A stretch of 64,000 bases of DNA. Source: CADDYT01 sp035294125. GTDB lineage: Bacteria; Chloroflexota; Ktedonobacteria; Ktedonobacterales; Ktedonobacteraceae. Of this stretch, positions 33,983 through 42,235 are shown in pieces. A model generated the notes under the pieces. That model was not told where the DNA came from. It saw nothing but the letters and a program-made list of their open reading frames with translations, and did no database searches. A program made the translations under genes and the position numbers. The stretch spans positions 248,001 through 312,000 of the forward strand of contig DATGLM010000057.1 in assembly GCA_035294125.1 (NCBI GenBank). Direction: 5' to 3'. The number at the start of each line of letters is the position of its first letter. Position 1 is the stretch's first letter.

Positions 33983-35252
33983 ATTTTTCTTCCAGATCAA
34001 ACAAGTAACGCATCGCTTCGGCATACACGTGTCCCTGACCGGTAGCCGCAGCCTCTTTCAAACGTAGCGTCGGAGTATGTAGCAATTTATTGAGCATGCG
34101 CGTTGTCAATTCCTGGACAATGGCCGCCTCGCGTTCGGAGAGGGTGGGGGCAAGTTGCCGCATGGCGCGTGCCAGTTCCTGCTGGCGCACCTGCTCCGCC
34201 TGCTGGCGCAAATCGCTGATCGTATCCACTACGCTGAGCGAACGCAGCCAGCGCTCAAAAGCATCCACCTCCCCGGCGATGATGGCTTTCACGCGCTCGG
34301 CCTCCTGCGCGCGCAGGCGGATTCCCTCATCGACCGCGGCCTGGAGATCATCCAGATTATACAGGTGTATACCGGGCAGTGACGCCACCAGGGGGTCTAC
34401 ATCTCGCGGAAGGGCGATATCTATGAGCAGGAGCGCGCGACCGGGGCGCTGTGGCAGCACGCGCTGCATCAGTTCAAGCGTAATAATTGTATGAGGGGCC
34501 GTGGTGGAACTGATGACCACATCTGCTTCGGCCAGCGCCTCCTCAAGTTCGGAGAAGCTGCGATAGACGGTGCCATAGCGTTCGGCCAGTTCAATGGCGT
34601 GCTCCTTTGTGCGATTGATAATCACCAGTCGGCGGGCGCCATTGTCGCAGAGGTTGCGCGCTGCCAGTTCGCTCATCTTGCCCGAACCAACGAGCAATAC
34701 GCAGGACTCGTTGAAATGGGGAAGAAGTCGTCGTGCCAGTTGTACCGCGACGTGGCTGACCGAAGCCGCGTTGCGGCTGATGCCTGTTTCGCTGCGCGCT
34801 CGCTTGCCAGTAACCAGTGCTGCTCGGAAGAGAGCAGAGGTGATGGGGCCTGCGAAACGCCCTCCCTGCGCTACCTGCAGCGCCTCCGCCACCTGTCCCT
34901 GAATCTGTGGTTCCCCTGGCACGAGCGAATACAGTCCGCTGGCAACGCCGAAAAGATGTGAAACTGCTTGCTCATCGGTGAAATAGTAGCAGGAAGCCTC
35001 CAGTTTTGTCTGTTCGACCTGCCGCTGCTCGCTTAGCACGCGCAGCAAGTGTGCCTTTGCCCGCCCTTCGTCAGCATCGGCACAAACGGCGTAGAGTTCT
35101 AGCCGGTTGCAAGTCGAAAGCAGGACGCATTCTTGCGCTATTGTGCGCGCCGCCTGGAGAAGTTGAGGTACCTGGCGAAGGGAGCAGGCGAGCTGCTCGC
35201 GCAATTCGATGGGTGCTGTGGTGTGATCAATACCAATAACAACAATACGCAC
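33864..35252 (-). CDS. hemA: Glutamyl-tRNA reductase
   Basis: First step of the C5 pathway: NADPH reduces glutamyl-tRNA to glutamate-1-semialdehyde. 462 residues. Catalytic C48 in LLSTCNRLELYA, Rossmann motif LLVGSGKMSELAARNL, and the dimerisation helix from about 310. The last 39 residues (KYEADNEDNH onwards, strongly polar) lie where the DNA also encodes the start of hemC in another frame and look like an extra tail. The start is a GTG; its AGG ribosome site is part of the leader repeat at 35255-35288. Confidence 0.95.
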   Translation of the reverse strand: MRIVVIGIDHTTAPIELREQLACSLRQVPQLLQAARTIAQECVLLSTCNRLELYAVCADADEGRAKAHLLRVLSEQRQVEQTKLEASCYYFTDEQAVSHLFGVASGLYSLVPGEPQIQGQVAEALQVAQGGRFAGPITSALFRAALVTGKRARSETGISRNAASVSHVAVQLARRLLPHFNESCVLLVGSGKMSELAARNLCDNGARRLVIINRTKEHAIELAERYGTVYRSFSELEEALAEADVVISSTTAPHTIITLELMQRVLPQRPGRALLLIDIALPRDVDPLVASLPGIHLYNLDDLQAAVDEGIRLRAQEAERVKAIIAGEVDAFERWLRSLSVVDTISDLRQQAEQVRQQELARAMRQLAPTLSEREAAIVQELTTRMLNKLLHTPTLRLKEAAATGQGHVYAEAMRYLFDLEEKYEADNEDNHRDESQQTGDDPDRVGRRTTAAAVADARNQH

Positions 35253-35254
35253 AT

Positions 35255-35345
35255 AAACCTCATCATTCTCAAATATCCCAGAAACCTACTGCTAACAGGA
35301 ATACGTTTAGTAAACCTCGTAATTCTCAAAAATCTGGGAAACCTA
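35255..35345 (-). repeat. Two 34-bp direct repeats in the hemA leader
   Basis: 35255-35288 and 35312-35345 both read AAACCTC, then ATTCTCAAA, then AAACCTA at the end, and differ at about 6 positions. They lie 57 bases apart. The first touches the hemA ribosome site (AGGTTT on the minus strand), so the second is a copy of the ribosome-site region. They could be operators or mRNA elements. Confidence 0.6.
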
Positions 35346-35552
35346 TAGAGATTTTAGCGTTTTTTCGTGAATAGTCAAGGGTCTGCAATAGGATATCCTC
35401 TAAGGTATCTACCCCATCTTTTGTCGGGTGCATACCTGATTATGGACAGATCGATGAGTAAATGCCCTGCATCTCTTTTGCCCTACTTGTCGCACTGACA
35501 TGTTTGTGCTAGTATCCGCAGAGAGCATATTTGGAAGGAGCAGGAACAGGTC

Positions 35553-36860
35553 ATGCCAGGATCAGATCAGACAGATGCAATACGGCAACAGGCGTTGCCA
35601 GAAGCGGCTCAGGGCGAGCAGACAGAGGTTTCTCCTCTGGCCCCGGAGAAGGAGCGGGAAGATCAGGGACGATTCTCCGCGCAGGTAAGCAGAGAAACCA
35701 GAAATCGTTTTGACTGGATAGCAGTCGGGTGTGTGGCGCTGGTCGCGGCCTTTTTTGCCGTTGTGTCACGTTTCAATATCCAGCCACCGAACTCGCTTAC
35801 CCCCATCGCGGTACTCAGCGCCACGGGCTGTGGTTTGTTGATTACAGCCCTGCGCAAGCTGCGCACACCGAAGGGGCCGGGTTTGGCGGAAGCTGCTCTT
35901 GGCGGTTTCGTCCTTGCTCTTTTCCCATTTCTGGCTGCTATCACTGCACCCGATGTGCTCTCCGCGCTGAGCACAAATTCAGATGAGATGCATGGTTTTA
36001 TGACGGCCTGGGCCTTAATTCTCGTCTTCTCAATGCTTTTCAGCGTCATCGGCGCGACGCTGGGTCACCTGGCATTTGCTCCCCTGCGCCCTTTGCCTGC
36101 AAGGCCTCAAGAGGTGGACGTTGCGCCACTGCCGGAAACAGAAGAGGATAAAACCGGCGCGACAGATGAAGAAAGCGCTGAGGATGAGGAGACGGCGAAC
36201 GAAAAAACTGCTCCTACCTCCGAAGGGCCACGTTCGCTGCTCAGTTACCTGGTTGCTGTGCTCCTGCTAGGGCTGCTGCCGACCATCGCGGGCTATGTCT
36301 TCTCCGCCGCTTTCGATTTCATGCTGAAGGTCTACGGGTTTTTCCCCGGCCCCTATCCAACGCTGCGCCTGCTGAGCGGACTGCTGCCCTGGCAGATACC
36401 GGTCTCCATCGGTTTCAACGGTGCTGGCGGGCAAAGCGGGATTTACCTGGAATGGCAATACTGGCGCATTCCCCTTTTCCTGGGCAATCCAACCATGTTC
36501 GATCTGGTAGCTCTCGAACCCTATATCCTCAATGGGGCTGCGCTGGCTTTGCTATTGTTCGCGGCCTATCGCTTCATGAGCAATTCGCAGCGCGAGATCT
36601 CTGCCTCACCGACCGCATGGTCGAATTATCTTCTGTTTGAAGCCCTGCTGGGCCTGCTCATCGTCTTTCCTGCCGCGCTGTGGATTATGCGCGGACTGGA
36701 GGGGCTCTTGCAAATGCCGGGCATTGTTCTCCCCATACGTACCCTGTACCTGCTCAACCCGCTCACCTTCACTCTCGATATTATCACCGGGCCGCTTGCC
36801 TGCCTGCTCATCGCCATCTTGCTCCGTCTCTTGCTGATGAGAAATCGACACCCGGTGTGA
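35553..36860 (+). CDS. Multi-pass membrane protein of unknown function
   Basis: 435 residues. A polar 45-residue head, then hydrophobic segments near 50-70, 78-98, 108-128 and 145-170, an acidic Glu/Asp/Thr linker at about 190-225, and further segments near 230-255, 320-345, 365-385 and 400-425. No conserved motif is known to me. The ATG has AAGGAG twelve bases ahead, which is rather far. It is divergent from hemA, with which it shares a 300-base upstream region; nothing else ties it to heme. Confidence 0.7.
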   Translation: MPGSDQTDAIRQQALPEAAQGEQTEVSPLAPEKEREDQGRFSAQVSRETRNRFDWIAVGCVALVAAFFAVVSRFNIQPPNSLTPIAVLSATGCGLLITALRKLRTPKGPGLAEAALGGFVLALFPFLAAITAPDVLSALSTNSDEMHGFMTAWALILVFSMLFSVIGATLGHLAFAPLRPLPARPQEVDVAPLPETEEDKTGATDEESAEDEETANEKTAPTSEGPRSLLSYLVAVLLLGLLPTIAGYVFSAAFDFMLKVYGFFPGPYPTLRLLSGLLPWQIPVSIGFNGAGGQSGIYLEWQYWRIPLFLGNPTMFDLVALEPYILNGAALALLLFAAYRFMSNSQREISASPTAWSNYLLFEALLGLLIVFPAALWIMRGLEGLLQMPGIVLPIRTLYLLNPLTFTLDIITGPLACLLIAILLRLLLMRNRHPV

Positions 36861-37088
36861 TTCCCCGTGAGGATAGGGAGTCTGTTGACGCACAATTCAT
36901 AGCCTCTACCAGCTACAGGCATCGATTGTCGGGAAGATTGTGCAGGCTGAACTAGTATAAAAGTCATATCCACCGAGACAAACGGGCGGGAAACAGGCAA
37001 TATTGGTGCATCTATACGTTGTACGAATAGCGATAGGTGAGTTTGAAAAGGTACAACAGGACCAATTCTAATATAAGGGTTTGAAGGT

Positions 37089-39254
37089 ATGTTTCGCTGT
37101 CCACGTTGCAATGCTGAGCTTCCAAAGGGAGCACATTTTTGTCGATTTTGCGGATTCAATATACCAAATGCTGCGGCAGGAGTTCCACCTGTTTCAGCCG
37201 CACCGGGTAATGCGGTCGCTCCCGGTGCCCCAGGCTCCGGCCAGCCTGCTCAACCGCCGGTGGTACCACCACGCACAATACAGATAGAGAATAAGCACGT
37301 ATTACCGGCATCCCAGCAAGTGCCGGGTTCGCTCTCAGGTATAGCGGGTATACCGCCGGCGGCACCACCGGTTTCAGCGCAGAATTCGCCAGCAGCGCGT
37401 CAACCATTACTTCCTGCGCCTCAGCCAGCTAAGGGAGGTATATCTGCTCCACCCACATCTCTTGCAAAACCGGCAGGGCTATCATCCAGCCTGATACGCC
37501 CGGTAGTGGTGCAACCACCAAAGCGGCCAACCGCAAATCCAAAAGCCAACACCTCTAGCGCGAATGCGCCTTCTACCCCACAGCGTAATCCGGGGGCGCC
37601 CCTGGCCGCGAAGACGCCACCCGTCTCCTTCCTGCCAGCCTTGCCGGGGCAAGCAGCGCCTGCTATTCCGACCGGTGCGCCCACGATGCAGGCAGGGCCA
37701 CAAGCGCGGGTGCCGCAAGCTCCCATGCGGCCTCTGTCGCCTCGCCCTGATATTAACCAACCAGTACCTTCTTCTGCCGACCAGCAAGGATTAATGAGGC
37801 AAGAGGCAGCAGCTGCCAGTATGCCCGTTGGACGGCCACCAGTAGAGGTTGTCAAAGGGCAGCAGGGCATCATCCAGGCTGGCACGAATGGTATGCAGGG
37901 ATTTGAAAGCATCGCCGCGACGAGTAAGGCTGCTGAACGCTGGCGTGAGAGCTGGCGCGTACGCCAGCATGATGAGGCAGGGCCAGCCACTTCAGTCTCG
38001 CGTGGGCAGGCCTCTGTGTCTCGACCACTGCTCGCGATGCAGCACAGTTTCGCCCGCATGCGCGCCGTCATTTTGCCGAAAAAGGAGAAAGAGGACAGGG
38101 GCAGCCTCACTTTCTGGATTTCTATCGTCCTCATGGTCTGCGTCATTGTGGGCCTGGGTGCGTATATCATCTCAACATATCTGCCTCAGAGTAAAAATCT
38201 GGCATCTCAGGTTGCACCTTCTTCCAGTACGGGACAGCCAACACTTTCCGTCGTGGGAACGCTTACGGCTGCCATTACACAGGGGCAGATTCTGCGCGTG
38301 CAGGGAAAGAATTTTGAAATTGGCGACCCCGTTATCTTTTACCTGGATACCTCTATCCCCATCAATGGTTCCAATGGGCGCCAACTAACTGTGACGGTGG
38401 GCGATCAGGGGACATTTACTGCCGCCATTCCGGTATCTACCACCTGGTCTGCCGGTACGCATATCATCGAAGCCCATGACAACCGCGACCAGCAGGACGC
38501 TTACCTGAATATCACCATTATGCTCAGCGGTACTCCTACCACTACGGGGCCGTTCGCGTTCTCATTGCAAAATCGGCCTATCACAATGCTCAGTTTTACG
38601 GGTATTGCTGGACAAGACGATCCCGCTCCGCAGCATATTACTTTGAAGAACACGACCAGCACCCCGTATTACTGGAACGCCATGGCTGTCACGAACGACA
38701 ATCTGAGCTGGTTGCATATCGACGATGATCATACAGGCGGCTACATACAGGCAGATGGTAGTGGTACGCTTGGCATCGGCGTCTGGCTAACCGGGCTTAC
38801 GAGTAGCAAAAAGCCGTATAGCGGCAGCATTATCTTCACACTAAACAGTGCCAGCAATCCACAGCAGCCGCAACAATCGTTGCAGTTGACATTGCCTGTA
38901 GAATTGCTGGTAAAGGATGCGCCGATCGAAATGGTGTTCAGCCCGAATCCTGTCGTGGGAACACTGGCAACGGCTGGCGCAGGCACCTGTAGCCCTGGCT
39001 CAGCGCTGACATTGATTAATCTGGGTACGAGTTTCATCACCTGGACTGTGAATATGGATGCCAACGCGCAAAATCATATCATGTTCACGTTCAATGGCAA
39101 AGCAAGCTCAAGCCTGCAAGGTCAGCTTGCACCAGGAGCAGCAGTGACACTGCCGCTGACATGCAACGGTGTACAGACCAACCAGGTCTATGGTATGACC
39201 ATCAGCGGCAATGGCGCGCAATACAGGGACTCTGTGAGTATCCAGTCACCCTGA
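37089..39254 (+). CDS. Zinc-ribbon / Pro-rich / one-TM / extracellular beta-domain protein
   Basis: 721 residues with a clear order: N-terminal zinc ribbon with two CxxC pairs (FRCPRCNAELPKGAHFCRFC), a long Pro/Ala/Gln-rich disordered part to about 330, one membrane helix (FWISIVLMVCVIVGLGAYII, about 344-365), then beta-rich domains. The first (about 385-490) resembles an IPT/Ig-like fold (LTAAITQGQILRVQGKNF); the second and third (about 490-720) resemble BACON/choice-of-anchor-type domains (LSWLHIDDDHTGG, SGSIIFTLNS). The zinc ribbon must be cytoplasmic and the beta domains outside. It may link an inner partner to the surface; no function is known. The next gene follows by 52 bases. Confidence 0.75.
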   Translation: MFRCPRCNAELPKGAHFCRFCGFNIPNAAAGVPPVSAAPGNAVAPGAPGSGQPAQPPVVPPRTIQIENKHVLPASQQVPGSLSGIAGIPPAAPPVSAQNSPAARQPLLPAPQPAKGGISAPPTSLAKPAGLSSSLIRPVVVQPPKRPTANPKANTSSANAPSTPQRNPGAPLAAKTPPVSFLPALPGQAAPAIPTGAPTMQAGPQARVPQAPMRPLSPRPDINQPVPSSADQQGLMRQEAAAASMPVGRPPVEVVKGQQGIIQAGTNGMQGFESIAATSKAAERWRESWRVRQHDEAGPATSVSRGQASVSRPLLAMQHSFARMRAVILPKKEKEDRGSLTFWISIVLMVCVIVGLGAYIISTYLPQSKNLASQVAPSSSTGQPTLSVVGTLTAAITQGQILRVQGKNFEIGDPVIFYLDTSIPINGSNGRQLTVTVGDQGTFTAAIPVSTTWSAGTHIIEAHDNRDQQDAYLNITIMLSGTPTTTGPFAFSLQNRPITMLSFTGIAGQDDPAPQHITLKNTTSTPYYWNAMAVTNDNLSWLHIDDDHTGGYIQADGSGTLGIGVWLTGLTSSKKPYSGSIIFTLNSASNPQQPQQSLQLTLPVELLVKDAPIEMVFSPNPVVGTLATAGAGTCSPGSALTLINLGTSFITWTVNMDANAQNHIMFTFNGKASSSLQGQLAPGAAVTLPLTCNGVQTNQVYGMTISGNGAQYRDSVSIQSP

Positions 39255-39306
39255 CTGATGAAAGGGCAACCGGGCAGCTCATTGCCTGAAGGGAGGAAGC
39301 GAAATT

Positions 39307-39795
39307 ATGACCGATCCACGTTTTCTCGTTACTTTTGGTTTCGTCTTCCTCCTGCTGGGCATCTATAACGTCTTTACAGGCTATAAGAGGCTGCGCAAGG
39401 CACGGGAGCAGGGTATCCCACTTCGCTGGTACAGGCAGACCTTCTTGCTGATTGGCCTCGAATATATCCTGCTCTCATGTGTGTTCCTGATGAGAATCGG
39501 GGTTATGAATCGGTGGATTCCTCAAAGCCTGAACGTCCTTATCATCCCATTCTATATCGTCGTGCTCGTCCCTTCAGCCGTACTCGCTGGTTTTATCGTG
39601 CGCCAGGGAATCGCCAGTCTGCGACAAGACCGTCAGCGGTCAGCGCAACCCACCCGTGTTGTCAGCCAGCGTGCCACAAACGTCGATGGGGATGAGATGA
39701 GCCAGCAGCGTCAAGTCCAGGCGACCCGTCAACAACGCCGCGAACGGCGTCAGAAAGCGGCAGCCGCTCGTCGTCGCCGGGCAGGAAGAGCCTGA
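39307..39795 (+). CDS. Membrane protein of unknown function with basic tail
   Basis: 162 residues with three hydrophobic segments (about 6-25, 48-63, 75-98), then a strongly basic tail from residue 125 (TRQQRRERRQKAAAARRRRAGRA). The tail may bind nucleic acid or phospholipid heads on the inside. GGGAGGAAG precedes the ATG. Probably co-transcribed with the zinc-ribbon protein; convergent to the tail-hub-like gene with a gap of 2 bases. Confidence 0.7.
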   Translation: MTDPRFLVTFGFVFLLLGIYNVFTGYKRLRKAREQGIPLRWYRQTFLLIGLEYILLSCVFLMRIGVMNRWIPQSLNVLIIPFYIVVLVPSAVLAGFIVRQGIASLRQDRQRSAQPTRVVSQRATNVDGDEMSQQRQVQATRQQRRERRQKAAAARRRRAGRA

Positions 39796-39797
39796 AC

Positions 39798-41849
39798 TCA
39801 CAATCCCTCTAATACCATCTGTATCTCATCTATTCCCTGCTGTGCCGCGAAATGGCCGGTCAACTGCACAATGCGAGCGGTGGCGTTGTTCCCGCTGCCT
39901 GTTGGGGCGGCGCTGTCGATGAGGGTAATCGCATCATACAATTGTAGGGCGGGATTGAGGGGAACGGAGACAGTATGGATCACCTGCGTGCGGGTTTCTT
40001 GCATCAGCAGGAATGAGGCTTTCTGCGCGCACTGGGCTGTGCTCGTCAGCTTCTGATCTACATGGTGCAGCAGCCGCTCCACGCCGACGAGATGCAGGTT
40101 CGCATCATCATAGGCTTCCGCCTCTGTCAGCGCTCCTACGTTACCGCCAGCGGGAGGTTTGCCACTGACGATAATGTGGTTGGCGCGGGCATCGCTGCTG
40201 CCAAAGCTGACCAGCTCGATCTCCGGTTGATAGCTCCACACTGCTGTATCGCCAGTGGAGAGTTCGCGAAATTGCAGCACCTCATTCTGGTCAAGGAAGT
40301 ACACCACCCCGTATGTCTCACAGAGTTCGTCCAGCGCGTGTCGGTAGCTCTGCCCGGCTTGCAGCACAAAACCCGGTATGACCTGGCTCATCTGCGCCGT
40401 TGTCGGCAGAGAAAGGTTGAACAGGCCTGCCCGTGCGCATATCTCCGCCACCAGGTAGCTCAGGGTCTGGTTCAGGTAGGAGTTCTGGTAGCGGGAGATC
40501 AGGTCAAGGTTGCGTGTGATGTCCAGCCCCACCAGCAGCAGATGGTTCTCCTGTGGGGAGCGTACAAAATGGACCTGCTCCAGGTGGTACGTGCCAACTT
40601 TCACCACATGCGCTGTTGTCGGCGTTCCCGTTTTGTAGCCTTCGCTCAGCACGAGCGAGGCATTGGGGCCAATGGGCTGGTACGAGCTGCCCGTCGTAAC
40701 AAGGCTGTTATAGACGCCCTTCGCGTTGTCGATCAGCGCTTCGAGGCGGGCGGGTTTGCCCGGCTGCTCGTGGCGCTGGTAGGAGAGAACGGCAGCGGAG
40801 ATATCCAGGTACTGCGCGGAATCGCTGTTCTGAAAGGCGGGCGCGCTATAGACCGCCGCCGGTGAAGCCACGTAATAGCGCGGCCCTGCGCTGCCGCTGT
40901 TGGGTGTGGTGAGCTTGAAGGCGACGGCGCCACAGGTGCAACTCATGTCAGGCAAGATCATTCCATTCGACCAGTGCACCAGGTCGGCGGATTGGCGCAG
41001 GCGCGGATAGCTATAGACAGTTCCGGTGAGCGCGCCAGTGTCGGATTCTACGCAGACGAGAGTATAGATGCCATCGGCGAAAGAGAGGCGCGGCATCGCG
41101 CGTCCGATAGCCGTGCTGGTGGCGGGCGCGATAATTGGCCCGGCGTTCCAGTTGCTGGCTGTGTTATCCAGTGTGACGCTGTAGAGTGTGAAGCCATCTG
41201 AATAGACAACCGTCCAGCCGCTGCCTGTCCATGTCGCGGCCATACCAGCGCCCGAAGAGATGGGAGCCATCGGCCACGTGTTGAGCGCCGACCACGAGCC
41301 GCTGTACTGGCTAAAGCCTATCGCCTCGCCCCCCACCACGTCATAGAGAAAAAACACGTCGTTAGTCCCTGCCGAGGCGATGCCCTTCGTAAGCGCGCTC
41401 GAAGGCGGCGCGAGCACCGTTACCGGCCCGCTCCAACTCACACCGTTATTGGTCGAGGTCCAGACCCACATGTCATTGCCGCCCGTGCCGCGCTGGGCAA
41501 AGGCGCGCAGCACGCCACTATTATTAGAAAGCGCGCAGCCGCCATCCTGAAACATATTACTTGCCGCGCCCGGCAGTGTTGTCCACATGCTCCACTGCGA
41601 CGCCTGTGAAGGGTCGGTGATGCGCTGGAACTGGAACGACTGCCCAAAGGCACTGCTCCCGCGAGTGAGCTGCACGCGCACGATAGCGTTATCTGCCGCG
41701 ATACACGCATCATTCCATGCCTCAGCCGCGTCGGGACTCTGGTAGAGGGCATAATGCTGCACATGATCTTCAATTGTCAGCGTAATAGCCGGTCTGCGCG
41801 TCACGCTATTCACCGCCTCCGTAAGCGGCCCATCCAGTACACGAACCAT
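39798..41849 (-). CDS. Orphan phage-tail-hub-like protein with sialidase-like repeats
   Basis: 683 residues. The first half (about 60-360) has repeats of the sialidase/beta-propeller kind: WTSTNNGVSWSGPV (an Asp-box-like turn), YSGSWSALNTWP, RQSADLVHWSNGM. The second half (about 370-680) has the layout of tail hub/baseplate proteins: LEALIDNAKGVY, VGLDITRNLDLIS, a LysM-like-free stretch SYRHALDELCETYGVVYFLDQNEVLQFRE, and SVPLNPALQLYDAITLID. This is inferred from pattern only. No other tail gene is in the neighbourhood. I start it at 41849, behind AAAGG; the frame is open 15 codons more. Confidence 0.6.
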   Translation of the reverse strand: MVRVLDGPLTEAVNSVTRRPAITLTIEDHVQHYALYQSPDAAEAWNDACIAADNAIVRVQLTRGSSAFGQSFQFQRITDPSQASQWSMWTTLPGAASNMFQDGGCALSNNSGVLRAFAQRGTGGNDMWVWTSTNNGVSWSGPVTVLAPPSSALTKGIASAGTNDVFFLYDVVGGEAIGFSQYSGSWSALNTWPMAPISSGAGMAATWTGSGWTVVYSDGFTLYSVTLDNTASNWNAGPIIAPATSTAIGRAMPRLSFADGIYTLVCVESDTGALTGTVYSYPRLRQSADLVHWSNGMILPDMSCTCGAVAFKLTTPNSGSAGPRYYVASPAAVYSAPAFQNSDSAQYLDISAAVLSYQRHEQPGKPARLEALIDNAKGVYNSLVTTGSSYQPIGPNASLVLSEGYKTGTPTTAHVVKVGTYHLEQVHFVRSPQENHLLLVGLDITRNLDLISRYQNSYLNQTLSYLVAEICARAGLFNLSLPTTAQMSQVIPGFVLQAGQSYRHALDELCETYGVVYFLDQNEVLQFRELSTGDTAVWSYQPEIELVSFGSSDARANHIIVSGKPPAGGNVGALTEAEAYDDANLHLVGVERLLHHVDQKLTSTAQCAQKASFLLMQETRTQVIHTVSVPLNPALQLYDAITLIDSAAPTGSGNNATARIVQLTGHFAAQQGIDEIQMVLEGL

Positions 41850-42009
41850 GCGAGGAACCTTTCTGTTGAGGAAGTTGAGAGAGGAGCAAAACACAGAGGA
41901 GAATCAAGGCAAGCGATCTGAAACGGCGATTGCTTGCTTATAGTATAGATGGGAAATGGGGAAATTTCAAGGGCTGGAGAACTTATTCCTAAATGTCTTT
42001 CATGATACT

Positions 42010-42171
42010 TTATTCGTTTTCCTCATCAATAAGGGTGAGGAGATCAGTTATTGGGACTTTAAGAGCCTTTGCAATTTTTCCAGGTGTTGTTATGTAAACA
42101 TCATCTACTTCATCAGTCCATACGGCAAAGAAGAGCTTGTGAGGGCAAAAGTCATTCAGGCTCCAGGTCAT
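42010..42171 (-). CDS. Small helix-turn-helix-like protein, probably a remnant
   Basis: 53 residues starting MTWSLNDFCPHKLFF and ending YITTPGKIAKALKVPITDLL then TLIDEENE. The last 30 residues match the end of XRE-type domains (KIAKALxVxxxDLL), but the first helices and the recognition helix are missing or changed. No good ribosome site precedes the ATG. It lies next to a 17-bp-arm inverted repeat, so it may be the leftover of a lost cassette. Confidence 0.4.
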   Translation of the reverse strand: MTWSLNDFCPHKLFFAVWTDEVDDVYITTPGKIAKALKVPITDLLTLIDEENE

Positions 42172-42183
42172 TTATGAGGCGAG

Positions 42184-42229
42184 GAACTGCGTCCCCTTCA
42201 TAACAGTCCTTGTGAAGGGGACGCAGTTC
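42184..42229. repeat. 17-bp inverted repeat after the RND gene
   Basis: GAACTGCGTCCCCTTCA (42184-42200) and its perfect inverse (42213-42229) flank a 12-base loop. It lies 6 bases from the RND permease stop codon on the minus strand and could serve as its terminator, though no T run follows. The GGGGACGCAGTTC arms also resemble mobile REP sequences. Confidence 0.65.
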
Positions 42230-42235
42230 AGATGC

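Noticed and set aside
40062..40865. 267-codon plus-strand frame opposite the tail-hub-like gene
   Set aside because: Unusual composition and no ribosome site; the minus strand frame is longer and has coherent repeats.
41956..42177. 73-codon plus-strand frame
   Set aside because: The minus strand shows an XRE-like sequence there; the plus frame has neither ribosome site nor family features.
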